From an uncultured Lachnospiraceae bacterium (GTDB taxonomy: Bacteria; Bacillota; Clostridia; Lachnospirales; Lachnospiraceae), in NCBI GenBank assembly GCA_910587105.1, contig CAJUMB010000011.1:12025-73116 (forward strand): a stretch of 61,092 nt of DNA, read 5' to 3'. Position numbers and translations under genes: made by a program. This document shows, piece by piece, positions 8,370-17,172 of the stretch. Under the pieces are notes generated by a model. That model was not told the DNA's origin. It did not search any database and saw only the letters and a list, made by a program, of their open reading frames with translations. Within the stretch, counting starts at the first letter, position 1, and the number at the start of each line of letters is the position of its first letter.

Positions 8370-8852
8370 TTACATGGTTTTCTCCGGCCTGCCAAAGGTC
8401 TTTATCGTTACCTTCCCATCACTGACATCCATGAGCATCGTCCGCGCATAATTTGCACCTGTATCCTCACCTACAAGACGTATTCCGCTGTCACGCAGGA
8501 TCTTCTTAACATTTTGCGCATTCCTCTGTCCGATATTTCCAAGATCCTGACCGCCCTTCATCTCAAACATTTTGGCCCCGCCGGCAATCTTTGCCTTTAT
8601 CCGGTTTCTGCTTGCACCAAACGCAGTCATTTTACGCAGAGTCTCATTCAATCCTGTATCTGCGTATTTATAAAGATTGGCATTGGACATCCTCCCAATT
8701 TCAGGCAGCATAATGTGAACAAGTGCCCCCAATTTTATCATTGGATCATACAATGCGATACCGATACAAGAGCCAAGGGCATAGGTGATCAAAACCCCTT
8801 CCTGCCTGGCCATTTTCATATCTGCGATCCCCACTGTAATCTGTTTATTCAT
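8370..8852 (-). CDS. cheD: Chemoreceptor glutamine deamidase CheD
   Basis: CheD deamidates glutamines on chemoreceptors and is regulated by CheC. The 160-residue product shows the catalytic Cys29 in ALGSCIG and His46 in LVHIMLP, with the conserved GDQNI-like QRNAQNV and KIAGGAKMF segments. It is cytoplasmic and of usual length. It begins 2 bp after the cheC stop, the usual cheC-cheD pairing, so both proteins should be made in matched amounts. Confidence 0.95.
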   Translation of the reverse strand: MNKQITVGIADMKMARQEGVLITYALGSCIGIALYDPMIKLGALVHIMLPEIGRMSNANLYKYADTGLNETLRKMTAFGASRNRIKAKIAGGAKMFEMKGGQDLGNIGQRNAQNVKKILRDSGIRLVGEDTGANYARTMLMDVSDGKVTIKTFGRPEKTM

Positions 8853-8854
8853 GA

Positions 8855-9475
8855 TTAATTAACTCCCAGCTTCTGCATTAAATAATTTAAAGACTGAATA
8901 TCTGGCATCATCAGCAGATTGCTATCCAAAACTTTATCATCCACAATGAATTTGCCGTTAATCATCATCAATTTGTCTGTCTCATACCCAAACTCTACCA
9001 TAGGAACGCTTAAAATCCCACCCAGCATATTAATGGCAATGCTGGGAATTGACAGCTTAATCGAAACTCCAGTAAGCCCGGACATAGCATTCACATAAGA
9101 TGAAATAATAATATTTCCGATCTCCTCAAGAGCTGATTTCTCAAGTTCTGTCAAATCCATATAGTCATCGATATCCTTTGACAACACACTGTCCAAAACT
9201 GCATTGATGAAGTCAATCTTCAAGATAAACAGCATAATACCGTTGATCTCACCTGACATTTTAACCAGAACGGCAGCAACGATTTCCTCTGGAGTTCCCA
9301 CCATCTCAATGGCTTCATTGTATCCAAGGACATAGACAGCTGGAAGAGACATTTTTGTTGTCTTTTTCAAAACTTGCGAAAGAGCCGTAGCTGCATTTCC
9401 TGTTCCGATGCTTCCGATCTCTTTAATCACATCCAGTTCCAAAGCATTCATATCTTCATAGTTTGCAATTCCCAT
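8855..9475 (-). CDS. cheC: CheY-P phosphatase CheC
   Basis: CheC removes phosphate from CheY and binds CheD. Both phosphatase motifs are visible: DVIKEIGSIGTGNAATALSQ near the N-terminus and SALEEIGNIIISSYVNAMS in the second half. In each, the E and a polar partner are expected; the usual Asn is present only in the second (EIGN), while the first reads EIGS. The first site may therefore be weak. The start is ATG 9475 with GAGGAG 7 bases upstream; a TTG at 9493 lies within that site. Length is typical (about 206 residues). Confidence 0.92.
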   Translation of the reverse strand: MGIANYEDMNALELDVIKEIGSIGTGNAATALSQVLKKTTKMSLPAVYVLGYNEAIEMVGTPEEIVAAVLVKMSGEINGIMLFILKIDFINAVLDSVLSKDIDDYMDLTELEKSALEEIGNIIISSYVNAMSGLTGVSIKLSIPSIAINMLGGILSVPMVEFGYETDKLMMINGKFIVDDKVLDSNLLMMPDIQSLNYLMQKLGVN

Positions 9476-9505
9476 AGATTCTCCTCTCCTCAAAGGTCAG
9501 ACAGT

Positions 9506-10219
9506 TTAAGCTCTCAGACCATTAATCTTATTTTCTATTTCATCTGATGTCTGTACCATTTTCAAAGCATAACTGTAAGCTCTCTGTGCCTCAATAATTT
9601 TTGTCAGCTGGTCGGCAAAATCTACATTGGACATTTCCAGCATTCCCTTGCGCAGCGTTGCATTCTGCGCATTAAAGGGATTTCCATTTTTCGCAACTGG
9701 CGTAAATTCGTTATCACCCACACTCAGCATACCGTTCTTGTTGACAAAATCAAAAATACCGATATTCAGAGTATCCGGGCTGTTTTCGTTGACTATGATC
9801 GGATTTCTGTTCTGATCCAGTACCAGTTTTCCCGTTGAGGAGATAAGATAGAACTGTTCTCCCCGCAGAGATAAGCTGAAACTTCCATCCCGGGTATAAG
9901 TAATCTCATTACTGGCCGGATCTCTCAGCATAAAAAAGCCGTCTCCCTCAATGGCATAATCATAATCTCCCGGAGTCTCTGCAAGGGTCATCTGGGAAAA
10001 ATCAGTGTCTGCTTTCTGAATCCGCATCCCAGTTCCTGACAGCAGTTCATTATTTTGGTCAACTTTTCCCTTCATTTCATAATACATCAACTCGGAAAAA
10101 ATGGGAACTTTTGTCTTGTATCCCCATGTATTAATATTCGCAGTATTGTTAGACAAAATATCCAGCTTATACTGCTCACTGCCCATCCCGAGCGCTGCTG
10201 TGTAAAAAGATTGATTCAT
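9506..10219 (-). CDS. Flagellar hook-basal body protein, FlgG/FlhP-like
   Basis: This 237-residue rod/hook-family protein has the N-terminal flg_bb_rod motif (LDILSNNTANINTWGYK) and the C-terminal motif MSNVDFADQLTKIIEAQRAY. These two helices pair in axial flagellar proteins. The central DYAIEGDGFF motif is also typical. It is exported by the flagellar type III apparatus. The start is ATG 10219 with AAAGGAG 7 bases before it. It directly follows a sister gene, as FlhP follows FlhO in Bacillus or FlgG follows FlgF in enterics. Which of these names fits best cannot be settled by eye. Confidence 0.88.
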   Translation of the reverse strand: MNQSFYTAALGMGSEQYKLDILSNNTANINTWGYKTKVPIFSELMYYEMKGKVDQNNELLSGTGMRIQKADTDFSQMTLAETPGDYDYAIEGDGFFMLRDPASNEITYTRDGSFSLSLRGEQFYLISSTGKLVLDQNRNPIIVNENSPDTLNIGIFDFVNKNGMLSVGDNEFTPVAKNGNPFNAQNATLRKGMLEMSNVDFADQLTKIIEAQRAYSYALKMVQTSDEIENKINGLRA

Positions 10220-10250
10220 ACGCATACTCCTTTGCCGCTGTCATATTATG

Positions 10251-11000
10251 CTACACTTTCCCGATCTCCGTAACCACTTTACCCATAATCTGATCATACA
10301 TTTTCAGGACCTGGGAAGCACTATCCAGAGCTCTTTGGCTGCTCATCATATTAACCATCTCCTGCACGGAGTCTACGTTAGACCGCTCCAGATATTTCCA
10401 AAGCATCTTCCCATCTGCAGCCACAGCCTGCTGGTTGGTATAGAACACACCATTCCCGCCCTTTTCCAGATTATCATAGTTATTAAAATCCACAACTGCA
10501 ATCTGTCCATATTGTGTCCGGCCATCTTCGCTGAATATACGTCCGGAACTGTCAATAGCAATCTTATCCGTACCGATACGGATCTGACCGTTCTTTCCCA
10601 CTACTCTGCCCACAGATGGCAGAGCCAGGTAACCCTGGTCATCAAGAATAAAAGAGCCGTCCCTGGTATAACCAATGCCGTTTTCCGTCTGCACCATAAA
10701 AAATCCATTGTCCTGCAGTGCCACATCAAAAATTTCGTTGGTCTCCTCTACCACACCTGGCTCAAAGTCTGTCACTGTCTCATCAGAAGCCCGTACCATG
10801 GCCATAGTACCAATCTCTGTCTTATTGCTCTTGTCAATATTCCCACTGCGGTACATCAACTCTTCCCGAAAAGTAGTGGCCATATATTTATCGCTCTTAT
10901 ACCCGGGGGTAGAAACATTGGTCATATTATTACTGATCACATTCTGATTCCGGGTCTGTGTGAGTATACCGGAAGTCAGATTGTAAAAACCCTGGAACAT
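10251..11000 (-). CDS. Flagellar hook-basal body protein, FlgF/FlhO-like
   Basis: This 249-residue protein shows the rod-family opening (FQGFYNLTSGILTQTRNQNV, NNMTNVSTPGYK), the middle motif FDVALQDNGFFMVQ and the C-terminal motif NVDSVQEMVNMMSSQRALD. It is the upstream member of a pair with the FlgG/FlhP-like gene and lies 33 bp after sigD. It is presumably a distal or proximal rod subunit exported through the flagellar apparatus. The FlgF versus FlhO label is by position only. Confidence 0.87.
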   Translation of the reverse strand: MFQGFYNLTSGILTQTRNQNVISNNMTNVSTPGYKSDKYMATTFREELMYRSGNIDKSNKTEIGTMAMVRASDETVTDFEPGVVEETNEIFDVALQDNGFFMVQTENGIGYTRDGSFILDDQGYLALPSVGRVVGKNGQIRIGTDKIAIDSSGRIFSEDGRTQYGQIAVVDFNNYDNLEKGGNGVFYTNQQAVAADGKMLWKYLERSNVDSVQEMVNMMSSQRALDSASQVLKMYDQIMGKVVTEIGKV

Positions 11001-11033
11001 AACCTCACTCCTTCCTTCTCAATCCTCTGTTTA

Positions 11034-11813
11034 TTAAATATCCAGGTCCTTTTTTAGAAACAGCCTCATCTTTCTCAAAGCATTGGCATGTATCTGGGAA
11101 ATCCTCGGTTCACTGACCTCCAGGATCCTGGCAATTTCTTTCATATTCAATTCGTCAACATAATAAAGAGATACCACCATCTGCTCATTCTCTTTTAAGC
11201 TGTGAAGAGCTTCCACCAGCCTGCCGTGCAGCTCCTGCTCCATCAGGTGTGCCTCCGGCTGCTCCTGCATGTTGCTGGAGGGAAGCTGGACAGACTTTCT
11301 GTTTTCCATTGTTTCCTCCAGAACCATGTCCAGCGACAGCACATTGAAAAGATTGGTCTTTCCCACCGCATCATGATATTTATCCAGACTCACATGCAGA
11401 TGGGCCGCAATCTCCTCAGCAGTGGGATATCTTCCCAGTTCATTATACAACTCCATGGTGGCGTTGTCGATTTCTTTTGCACTTTTACGTACACTTCGGG
11501 GAATCCAGTCCTGCCTTCTGGCCAGGTCTATAATCATCCCCCGTACCCGTTTAAAAATATAAGTCTCGAATTTTACATTTTTTTCAAAATCAAACTTATC
11601 CAGGGCGTTCATGATTACCAGAACGCCTTCATTAATCATATCATCGATCTGGGCAAAACTTACATACACATCCCGCATCTGCAGGGCAATACTTTTCACA
11701 ATATAGACATAACGCATCACCAGCTCCTGCTTCACAGCAAGATCTCTGGTGTCCTGATATTTTTTCAACAATTCTTCGTTGGTCATTTCACTGTATGAAT
11801 TCTGCACGCTCAT
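11034..11813 (-). CDS. sigD: Flagellar sigma factor SigD/FliA (sigma-28)
   Basis: Region 2 (MRYVYIVKSIALQMRDVYVS, DDMINEGVLVIMNALDKFD, FETYIFKRVRGMIIDLARR, then DWIPRSVRK), region 3 (ELGRYPTAEEIAAHL) and region 4 (LNMKEIARILEVSEPRISQI) are all present in 259 residues, the usual FliA/SigD length. It directs RNA polymerase to late flagellar promoters. Its place near the 3' end of the large operon matches Bacillus, where distance from the promoter limits SigD level. It lies directly after flhA, without the usual flhF, flhG and che genes in between. No anti-sigma FlgM gene is seen in the window. Confidence 0.94.
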   Translation of the reverse strand: MSVQNSYSEMTNEELLKKYQDTRDLAVKQELVMRYVYIVKSIALQMRDVYVSFAQIDDMINEGVLVIMNALDKFDFEKNVKFETYIFKRVRGMIIDLARRQDWIPRSVRKSAKEIDNATMELYNELGRYPTAEEIAAHLHVSLDKYHDAVGKTNLFNVLSLDMVLEETMENRKSVQLPSSNMQEQPEAHLMEQELHGRLVEALHSLKENEQMVVSLYYVDELNMKEIARILEVSEPRISQIHANALRKMRLFLKKDLDI

Positions 11814-11841
11814 GTCTCAAACTCCTCGGCATGTCTGCCCA

Positions 11842-13926
11842 TTATCCGGTGATACTTCCTAAAGCCTGTATCTGCACATTGTTAGCAATTTCATTAAAGG
11901 ACAACACGTAAACATTGGGGTAGAACTGTTCAATCAGGCGGAAAAAGTAGGGGCGTATCACCTGACTGGTAAGAACAATCACGTCCTGTGATAATTCATG
12001 GAATTTCCGTATTTCTTCGCTGAGCTGTTCGATAATGCTCTGCATAGTATCCGGACTAAGCGCCATATAAGTCCCCTGGTCACTTTTCGTCAGACTGGCG
12101 ATCATATGCTTCTCCAGCTCCGTATCCAGGGTGACAACCCGCATACTGCCATTTTCGCTGAACCGCCTGGTTATGGTTCTCTTTAAAGCAATCCGGATAT
12201 TTTCTGTTATGGTGTCAATATCCCGGCTGTTGGGAACTGTATCTGCAATAGTCTCCAGGATGGTCTCCATGTCCTTAATAGGAATCCCTTCTCTCAGCAG
12301 GTTTACAAGCACTTTCTGGAAACCGCCGTAGGAAATCAGGGCTGGAATCACTTCTTCCACCAGCTCAGCTGAATTCTTCTTCGTATTTTCCACCAGCTGT
12401 ACCACTTCCTGACGGGTGACAAGCTCATAAGAATGCCTGCGCAGGGTCTCTGAGAGATGGGTCAGCATAACTGACAGCGGGTCGATGACTGTATATCCAT
12501 AAATCTCGGCAATCTCCTTGTTCTCCGGAGTGATCCAGCGGCTGGGAATTCCATAGGCCGGCTCCACTGTCTCGATTCCGTCCACTTCTCCAGACAGATT
12601 GGGCGGCTCCAGTGCCAGATAATAATCCACCAGGATTTCACCTTTTGCCACTTCCTCGCCTTTAATCTTAATCACATACTGGTTGGTATTCAGGCTGGAA
12701 CTATCCCGGAGACGAATGGAGGGAATCACCAACCCCATTTCCTGTGCGTACTGACGCCGGAAAATAACTATCCGGTTGATCATCCTTCCGCCGCTGGCCT
12801 CATCCACCAGCGGAATCAGGCTGTAGCCAAATTCCATCTCCACAGGTTCCACACTGATCAAAGAATAAATATTATTAATATCCCGATAATATTCTTCTTC
12901 GCTCACCGGCTCGGCCTCTTCCATAGGGCCTGCGGCCAGTCCGCCGCCCACCATAGCCAATTCCGGTTCCTGAAGCTGTGCCATGTTTTCCATTCTTCTG
13001 CTCAGTACCATTCCGCCGGCCACCAGGCCCACACCCAGTATGATCATCTGCAGCTTAGGCATTCCCGGCACCAGCATCAGCACCAGCATCACGATACCGG
13101 CAAGCATCATAGACTGAGGCTGAGCCAGAAACTGTTTGGAAACATCCTGATTCAGACTTCCCTCCGCCACCGCACGGGTCACGATCATACCGGTGGCCAC
13201 AGAAATCAAAAGAGCCGGAATCTGAGAAACCAGACCGTCACCCACTGTGGCAATGGAATATACAGACAGCACTTCTGTAAAAGACATAGTTCCCTGTACC
13301 ATACCGATAATCACACCGCCAATGAAATTCACTGCAGTGATGATCAGGGACATAACTGCATCTCCCTTTACAATCTTGGTGGCACCGTCCATGGAACCGT
13401 AAAAATCTGCTTCCTTCTGGATTTTATACCGACGTATTTTCGCTTCCTGCTCATTGATCAGCCCGGAACTTAAATCCGCGTCAATGGCCATCTGCTTGCC
13501 CGGCATAGCATCCAGGGTAAATCTCGCCGCAACTTCAGCTACACGCTCTGCACCCTTGGTAATTACAAGAAACTGTACCAGAACGATAATGAAAAAGATA
13601 ACAAATCCAACAACCACATTCCCCTGAAGGACAAAATCACCAAAAGCCTGGATGACCTGGCCCGCACTTCCGGAATTTGACAAGATATTCCTGGTGGAAG
13701 ATACGTTGATACCCAGCCGGAATAAAGTGGTAATCAGCAGCAATGCCGGAAAAATGGAAAATTCCAGGGACTCTGTGATATTCATACTGATCAGAAGGAT
13801 AATCAGGGCTGCCGATATATTCAAAATAATCATAACGTCCAGCAGGAATGGACTTAAAGGGATAATCAAAAGCAGTACAATTACTACTACAAACAATGAT
13901 ACCCCATAATTCATTATTCTTCTCAT
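11842..13926 (-). CDS. flhA: Flagellar export gate protein FlhA
   Basis: This 694-residue membrane protein has about eight N-terminal transmembrane helices (residues ~8-310), the FHIPEP family signature around RFTLDAMPGKQMAIDADL, and a large cytosolic C-terminal domain that docks chaperone-substrate complexes. It forms a ring in the export gate and uses proton motive force. The start at 13926 (MRRIMNYG) has only a GGTGAAG-like site; ATG 13914 is an alternative. It lies 36 bp after flhB, the standard pairing. Confidence 0.96.
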   Translation of the reverse strand: MRRIMNYGVSLFVVVIVLLLIIPLSPFLLDVMIILNISAALIILLISMNITESLEFSIFPALLLITTLFRLGINVSSTRNILSNSGSAGQVIQAFGDFVLQGNVVVGFVIFFIIVLVQFLVITKGAERVAEVAARFTLDAMPGKQMAIDADLSSGLINEQEAKIRRYKIQKEADFYGSMDGATKIVKGDAVMSLIITAVNFIGGVIIGMVQGTMSFTEVLSVYSIATVGDGLVSQIPALLISVATGMIVTRAVAEGSLNQDVSKQFLAQPQSMMLAGIVMLVLMLVPGMPKLQMIILGVGLVAGGMVLSRRMENMAQLQEPELAMVGGGLAAGPMEEAEPVSEEEYYRDINNIYSLISVEPVEMEFGYSLIPLVDEASGGRMINRIVIFRRQYAQEMGLVIPSIRLRDSSSLNTNQYVIKIKGEEVAKGEILVDYYLALEPPNLSGEVDGIETVEPAYGIPSRWITPENKEIAEIYGYTVIDPLSVMLTHLSETLRRHSYELVTRQEVVQLVENTKKNSAELVEEVIPALISYGGFQKVLVNLLREGIPIKDMETILETIADTVPNSRDIDTITENIRIALKRTITRRFSENGSMRVVTLDTELEKHMIASLTKSDQGTYMALSPDTMQSIIEQLSEEIRKFHELSQDVIVLTSQVIRPYFFRLIEQFYPNVYVLSFNEIANNVQIQALGSITG

Positions 13927-13962
13927 GTCTTCACCAATCTTTGCATGTCTCTTCCTACCCTC

Positions 13963-15036
13963 TTACAGAATTACTTTGTGATTTTCTTTGAACACATATA
14001 CAAGAATTTCTGCAACCACTCCATAATATTCCTGGGGAATTTCCCCGTCCAAAGGCGTCGACGCATAAATTCCTCTGGCCAAAGGCTTATTTTCCACAAC
14101 ATGAACTGCGTTTTCCTCTGCAATCTTTATAATACGCAGAGCCAGCTCATCCTGTCCCTTTGCAATGACAACAGGGGCGTGGTCCCGGTCAATATCATAC
14201 CGCAGAGCAACTGCGTAATGGGTGGGGTTTTTGATCACCACATCTGCCTGAGGCACCGCCTGCATCATACGGCTTCTGGCCCTCTGCCTCTGGATATCTC
14301 TGATCTTGCCCTTTACCTTGGGGTCCCCTTCCATCTGCTTAAATTCTTCTTTGACTTCCTGCTTGGTCATCTTCATCTCACGCTCAAAATCCCATCGCTG
14401 ATAAAAGAAATCAAATCCCGCCAGAGCCGCAAAGGCCAGTGCCAAACGGAATACAATTCTCATGATAGTATTCAGTACATACACTGTGGAAACTTTTAGA
14501 TCCATATCAATGGTCCGTGCAATTCCTGTCAGGTCATCGCGGATCATTGTATACAGAAAAATAAGCAGAATAGAAATTTTCAGCAGGTTTTTCAGCAATT
14601 CAACAGCCTTTTTCAGCGAAAACAAGTTTTTAATCCCTTTAATGGGATTCAGCTTGCCAAATTTCGGTTTGGCCGTCTCCATGGTAAAAAGAAACCGGGT
14701 CTGGATACCAGTGCCCAGGATTCCAACAGCGGCCATCACCAGTAAAAGCGGAAGAATCAATATAGCGATATTGATCATAGTCTCCATACCAATGGACTGC
14801 AGGGTTCCCATAGACAATTCATCTATGGCTGACAGATTCTCCAGGTAACGGAGCATATAATTCTTTAAATATCGGTATATCGTGGGAAAATAGAAACGGA
14901 TACCATAAAACGCGACCATAAATGAGACCAGTACAGCCACATCTTTGCTGGTAAATACATTACCCTTTTTCCTTTGATCCCTCCGCTTTTTAGGTGTGGC
15001 CTTCTCGGTCTTTTCACCGCCTGGCCCGTCTGCCAT
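13963..15036 (-). CDS. flhB: Flagellar export switch protein FlhB
   Basis: FlhB sets the switch from rod/hook to filament export. The 357-residue product has four transmembrane segments and a cytosolic domain with the self-cleavage motif NPTH at residues 270-273 (VVIKNPTHYAVAL), almost the same position as in Salmonella. The N-terminus GGEKTEKATPKKRRDQRKKG is the classic FlhB start. It follows fliR by 16 bp. The length and all key residues are intact. Confidence 0.96.
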   Translation of the reverse strand: MADGPGGEKTEKATPKKRRDQRKKGNVFTSKDVAVLVSFMVAFYGIRFYFPTIYRYLKNYMLRYLENLSAIDELSMGTLQSIGMETMINIAILILPLLLVMAAVGILGTGIQTRFLFTMETAKPKFGKLNPIKGIKNLFSLKKAVELLKNLLKISILLIFLYTMIRDDLTGIARTIDMDLKVSTVYVLNTIMRIVFRLALAFAALAGFDFFYQRWDFEREMKMTKQEVKEEFKQMEGDPKVKGKIRDIQRQRARSRMMQAVPQADVVIKNPTHYAVALRYDIDRDHAPVVIAKGQDELALRIIKIAEENAVHVVENKPLARGIYASTPLDGEIPQEYYGVVAEILVYVFKENHKVIL

Positions 15037-15052
15037 TTTTTCTCACTTCCTT

Positions 15053-15832
15053 TTACTGTAACATCTGTAATGTTTCCTGCATCTGCCGCAGCATACCACT
15101 GATCAGATCTCCTATGGAATCCGACATAGGCGAGAACAGGAAAAGGAATAATACCAGACCTGCAATAATTTTAACCTGAATCTGCACCACAAACACATTG
15201 ATCTGAGGAATCATCTTCATTAGAATCCCCATTCCCATGGTAACAATAAATTCCGCCGCCAATATGGGAAACGCCAGTTTCATGGCAAACACAACACATT
15301 CTGAAAAAATGTCCAGCATTGCCCAAAATGCTCCCCTGGAAAATACCACAGCTCCATAAGGAACCACCTGGGCAGAGGTCAACAGAATCTTCATCATAGC
15401 CAGATGTCCATCCACTGCAAAAAACAGGAGCATATAATATACATTATAAATGCTTCCTGACAGGGGAATCTGAGCATTATTCTGTGCATCAAATACCATA
15501 GCCATGGAAATTCCCATCTGAAAATCAATCACTGCAGCCGCGAAAGTGATCACCATACTGAAAAGCTGTACCACAAACCCCAAAAAATAACCAATCACAA
15601 ACTCTTTCATCAGTAGCAGACTGTAAGTCAGAGAGGACTCCACCTCAATCCTCTCTCCCTGGGAAACAGAATACAGTAAAAGGGTCAAAACCAAAATCAA
15701 TCCAGACTTGGCAATCATCGGTATACTGTTCCTGCCCAGAATGGGGTTTAGAAGTATAAAACCTGCCATCCGCATCATAATCAGGGAAAACAGCAGAAAT
15801 TGCGATGTGTCCATAACTTCCAGTGCTGTCAT
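15053..15832 (-). CDS. fliR: Flagellar export gate protein FliR
   Basis: A 259-residue hydrophobic protein with about six membrane segments; RMAGFILLNPILGRNSIPMI is the typical FliR N-terminal helix region. It forms the core of the export channel with FliP and FliQ. Its start overlaps the fliQ stop by 4 bp (ATGA), so the pair is translationally coupled. Confidence 0.95.
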   Translation of the reverse strand: MTALEVMDTSQFLLFSLIMMRMAGFILLNPILGRNSIPMIAKSGLILVLTLLLYSVSQGERIEVESSLTYSLLLMKEFVIGYFLGFVVQLFSMVITFAAAVIDFQMGISMAMVFDAQNNAQIPLSGSIYNVYYMLLFFAVDGHLAMMKILLTSAQVVPYGAVVFSRGAFWAMLDIFSECVVFAMKLAFPILAAEFIVTMGMGILMKMIPQINVFVVQIQVKIIAGLVLFLFLFSPMSDSIGDLISGMLRQMQETLQMLQ

Positions 15833-16092
15833 AACGCTGCCATCAACTCAAACATTTGATTTGTAAAGTCCTGTAGTGCCGTCAGCATACTGCTTCCCGT
15901 AAATACTAAAATCAAAGCAATGACCAAAAGTTTTGGAAGAAAGGTCAATGTCTGTTCATGAATCTGGGTAGCTGCCTGGAGAATCGCGATGATCAGACCA
16001 ATCAGCATACTGATAACCAACATGGGAGCCGCAAGTTTGAGGGCCAGTACAAACACTTCATACATCAGATCCGATACTTCACCGTTTGTCAT
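15829..16092 (-). CDS. fliQ: Flagellar export gate protein FliQ
   Basis: The 87-residue product has two transmembrane helices and the family motif LIGLIIAILQAATQIHEQTL, normal FliQ size. FliQ wraps the FliP/FliR core of the export gate. It lies 16 bp after fliP and overlaps fliR. Confidence 0.96.
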   Translation of the reverse strand: MTNGEVSDLMYEVFVLALKLAAPMLVISMLIGLIIAILQAATQIHEQTLTFLPKLLVIALILVFTGSSMLTALQDFTNQMFELMAAL

Positions 16093-16108
16093 AGATTCCT
16101 CCTATCTC

Positions 16109-16762
16109 TCACCGAAAGCTCTGCACAAGGTTGTAAAACAGCAGCTGCCATCCATCTACTGTGACAAAAAGCAACAGTTTAAAAGGCAGCGATATAGTAG
16201 CCGGAGGCAGCATAAACATACCCATAGACATTAAAGTAGTGGAGACTACAATATCAATCAGAAGGAATGGCAGAAACAGGAGAAACCCTGCCATGAAAGC
16301 ACGTTTCAATTCGCTTGTGATAAAAGCCGGAATAATGGTTGTCAAGGGAAGTTCCGTTGATTCCTCCACTTCCTCCGCACCTGACAGCTCTTTGTACATA
16401 TTTAACGAACTAATCTCCGTCTGACGGAGCATAAATTCTTTCAAAGGCACCTGGGCACGCTTCAACACTTCCTCCTGGGAAATCTCTTCATTTTTATACG
16501 GTTCATAGGCAGTTGTATTAATTTCCGAAATCACCGGATTCATAATGAAAAGTGTCAGAAACAGCGAGATTCCAACCATGACCATACTAGGCGGTACCTG
16601 CTGGACTCCCAGAGCATTTCTGACAAATGACAGGATAATTACAATTCTGGTAAATGATGTCATCATAACGAGGATGGACGGCAGCAATGCAATCACCGTC
16701 AGCATCAGCAGTAATTCCAGTGTAGGCACCCGGTCCCCGTTAATATTTACAAGTGCATCCAT
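16109..16762 (-). CDS. fliP: Flagellar export gate protein FliP
   Basis: FliP is the main subunit of the export channel. The 217-residue protein shows SFTRIVIILSFVRNALGVQQ and PPSMVMVGISLFLTLF, both highly conserved, and the C-terminal block SELKRAFMAGFLLFLPFLLI. No separate cleavable signal peptide is obvious, as in other Firmicutes forms of similar length. It lies 34 bp after fliO in the standard O-P-Q-R order. Confidence 0.96.
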   Translation of the reverse strand: MDALVNINGDRVPTLELLLMLTVIALLPSILVMMTSFTRIVIILSFVRNALGVQQVPPSMVMVGISLFLTLFIMNPVISEINTTAYEPYKNEEISQEEVLKRAQVPLKEFMLRQTEISSLNMYKELSGAEEVEESTELPLTTIIPAFITSELKRAFMAGFLLFLPFLLIDIVVSTTLMSMGMFMLPPATISLPFKLLLFVTVDGWQLLFYNLVQSFR

Positions 16763-16796
16763 TCACTCCCACTCCTCATCCGCTGCGTTACATAAC

Positions 16797-17162
16797 TTAC
16801 TTTCTCTTGCTCCAGTGTTTCCTGGCCTCCTCAAGTCTGCGCATCAGCTCTTTAAACTCAGGTATGGCAGTCTGATTCATTGGTTCCTCCATTTTCAGAG
16901 GAACCAGACCCTCTTCTTCAAGCTCTGCCAATATATTAATCTGTTTCTCAGCAATTCCTATCAGAAAATAGCGATCTCCCACCTGAACCACGGACACGGC
17001 ACGGCTCTGCCCCAAAGGCATCTGGTCAACCATACGCATGTATTGGGAACGGCCGCCCCGGATAGAATTCTTCCCCACAAATTTTGCCGCCACATAACTC
17101 AGGTAAATAATCCCTATTACGATACACAATGTACCGATTGCAGTCAACATTCCTTCCAACAT
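16797..17162 (-). CDS. fliO: Flagellar export assembly protein FliO
   Basis: A 121-residue protein with one N-terminal membrane helix (residues ~8-28, GTLCIVIGIIYLSYVAAKF) and a short cytosolic domain (RYFLIGIAEKQINIL). This is the FliO/FliZ pattern. FliO helps assemble the FliP ring. It begins 10 bp after fliY and precedes fliP, the usual place. Confidence 0.85.
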   Translation of the reverse strand: MLEGMLTAIGTLCIVIGIIYLSYVAAKFVGKNSIRGGRSQYMRMVDQMPLGQSRAVSVVQVGDRYFLIGIAEKQINILAELEEEGLVPLKMEEPMNQTAIPEFKELMRRLEEARKHWSKRK

Positions 17163-17172
17163 CGCTTTTATC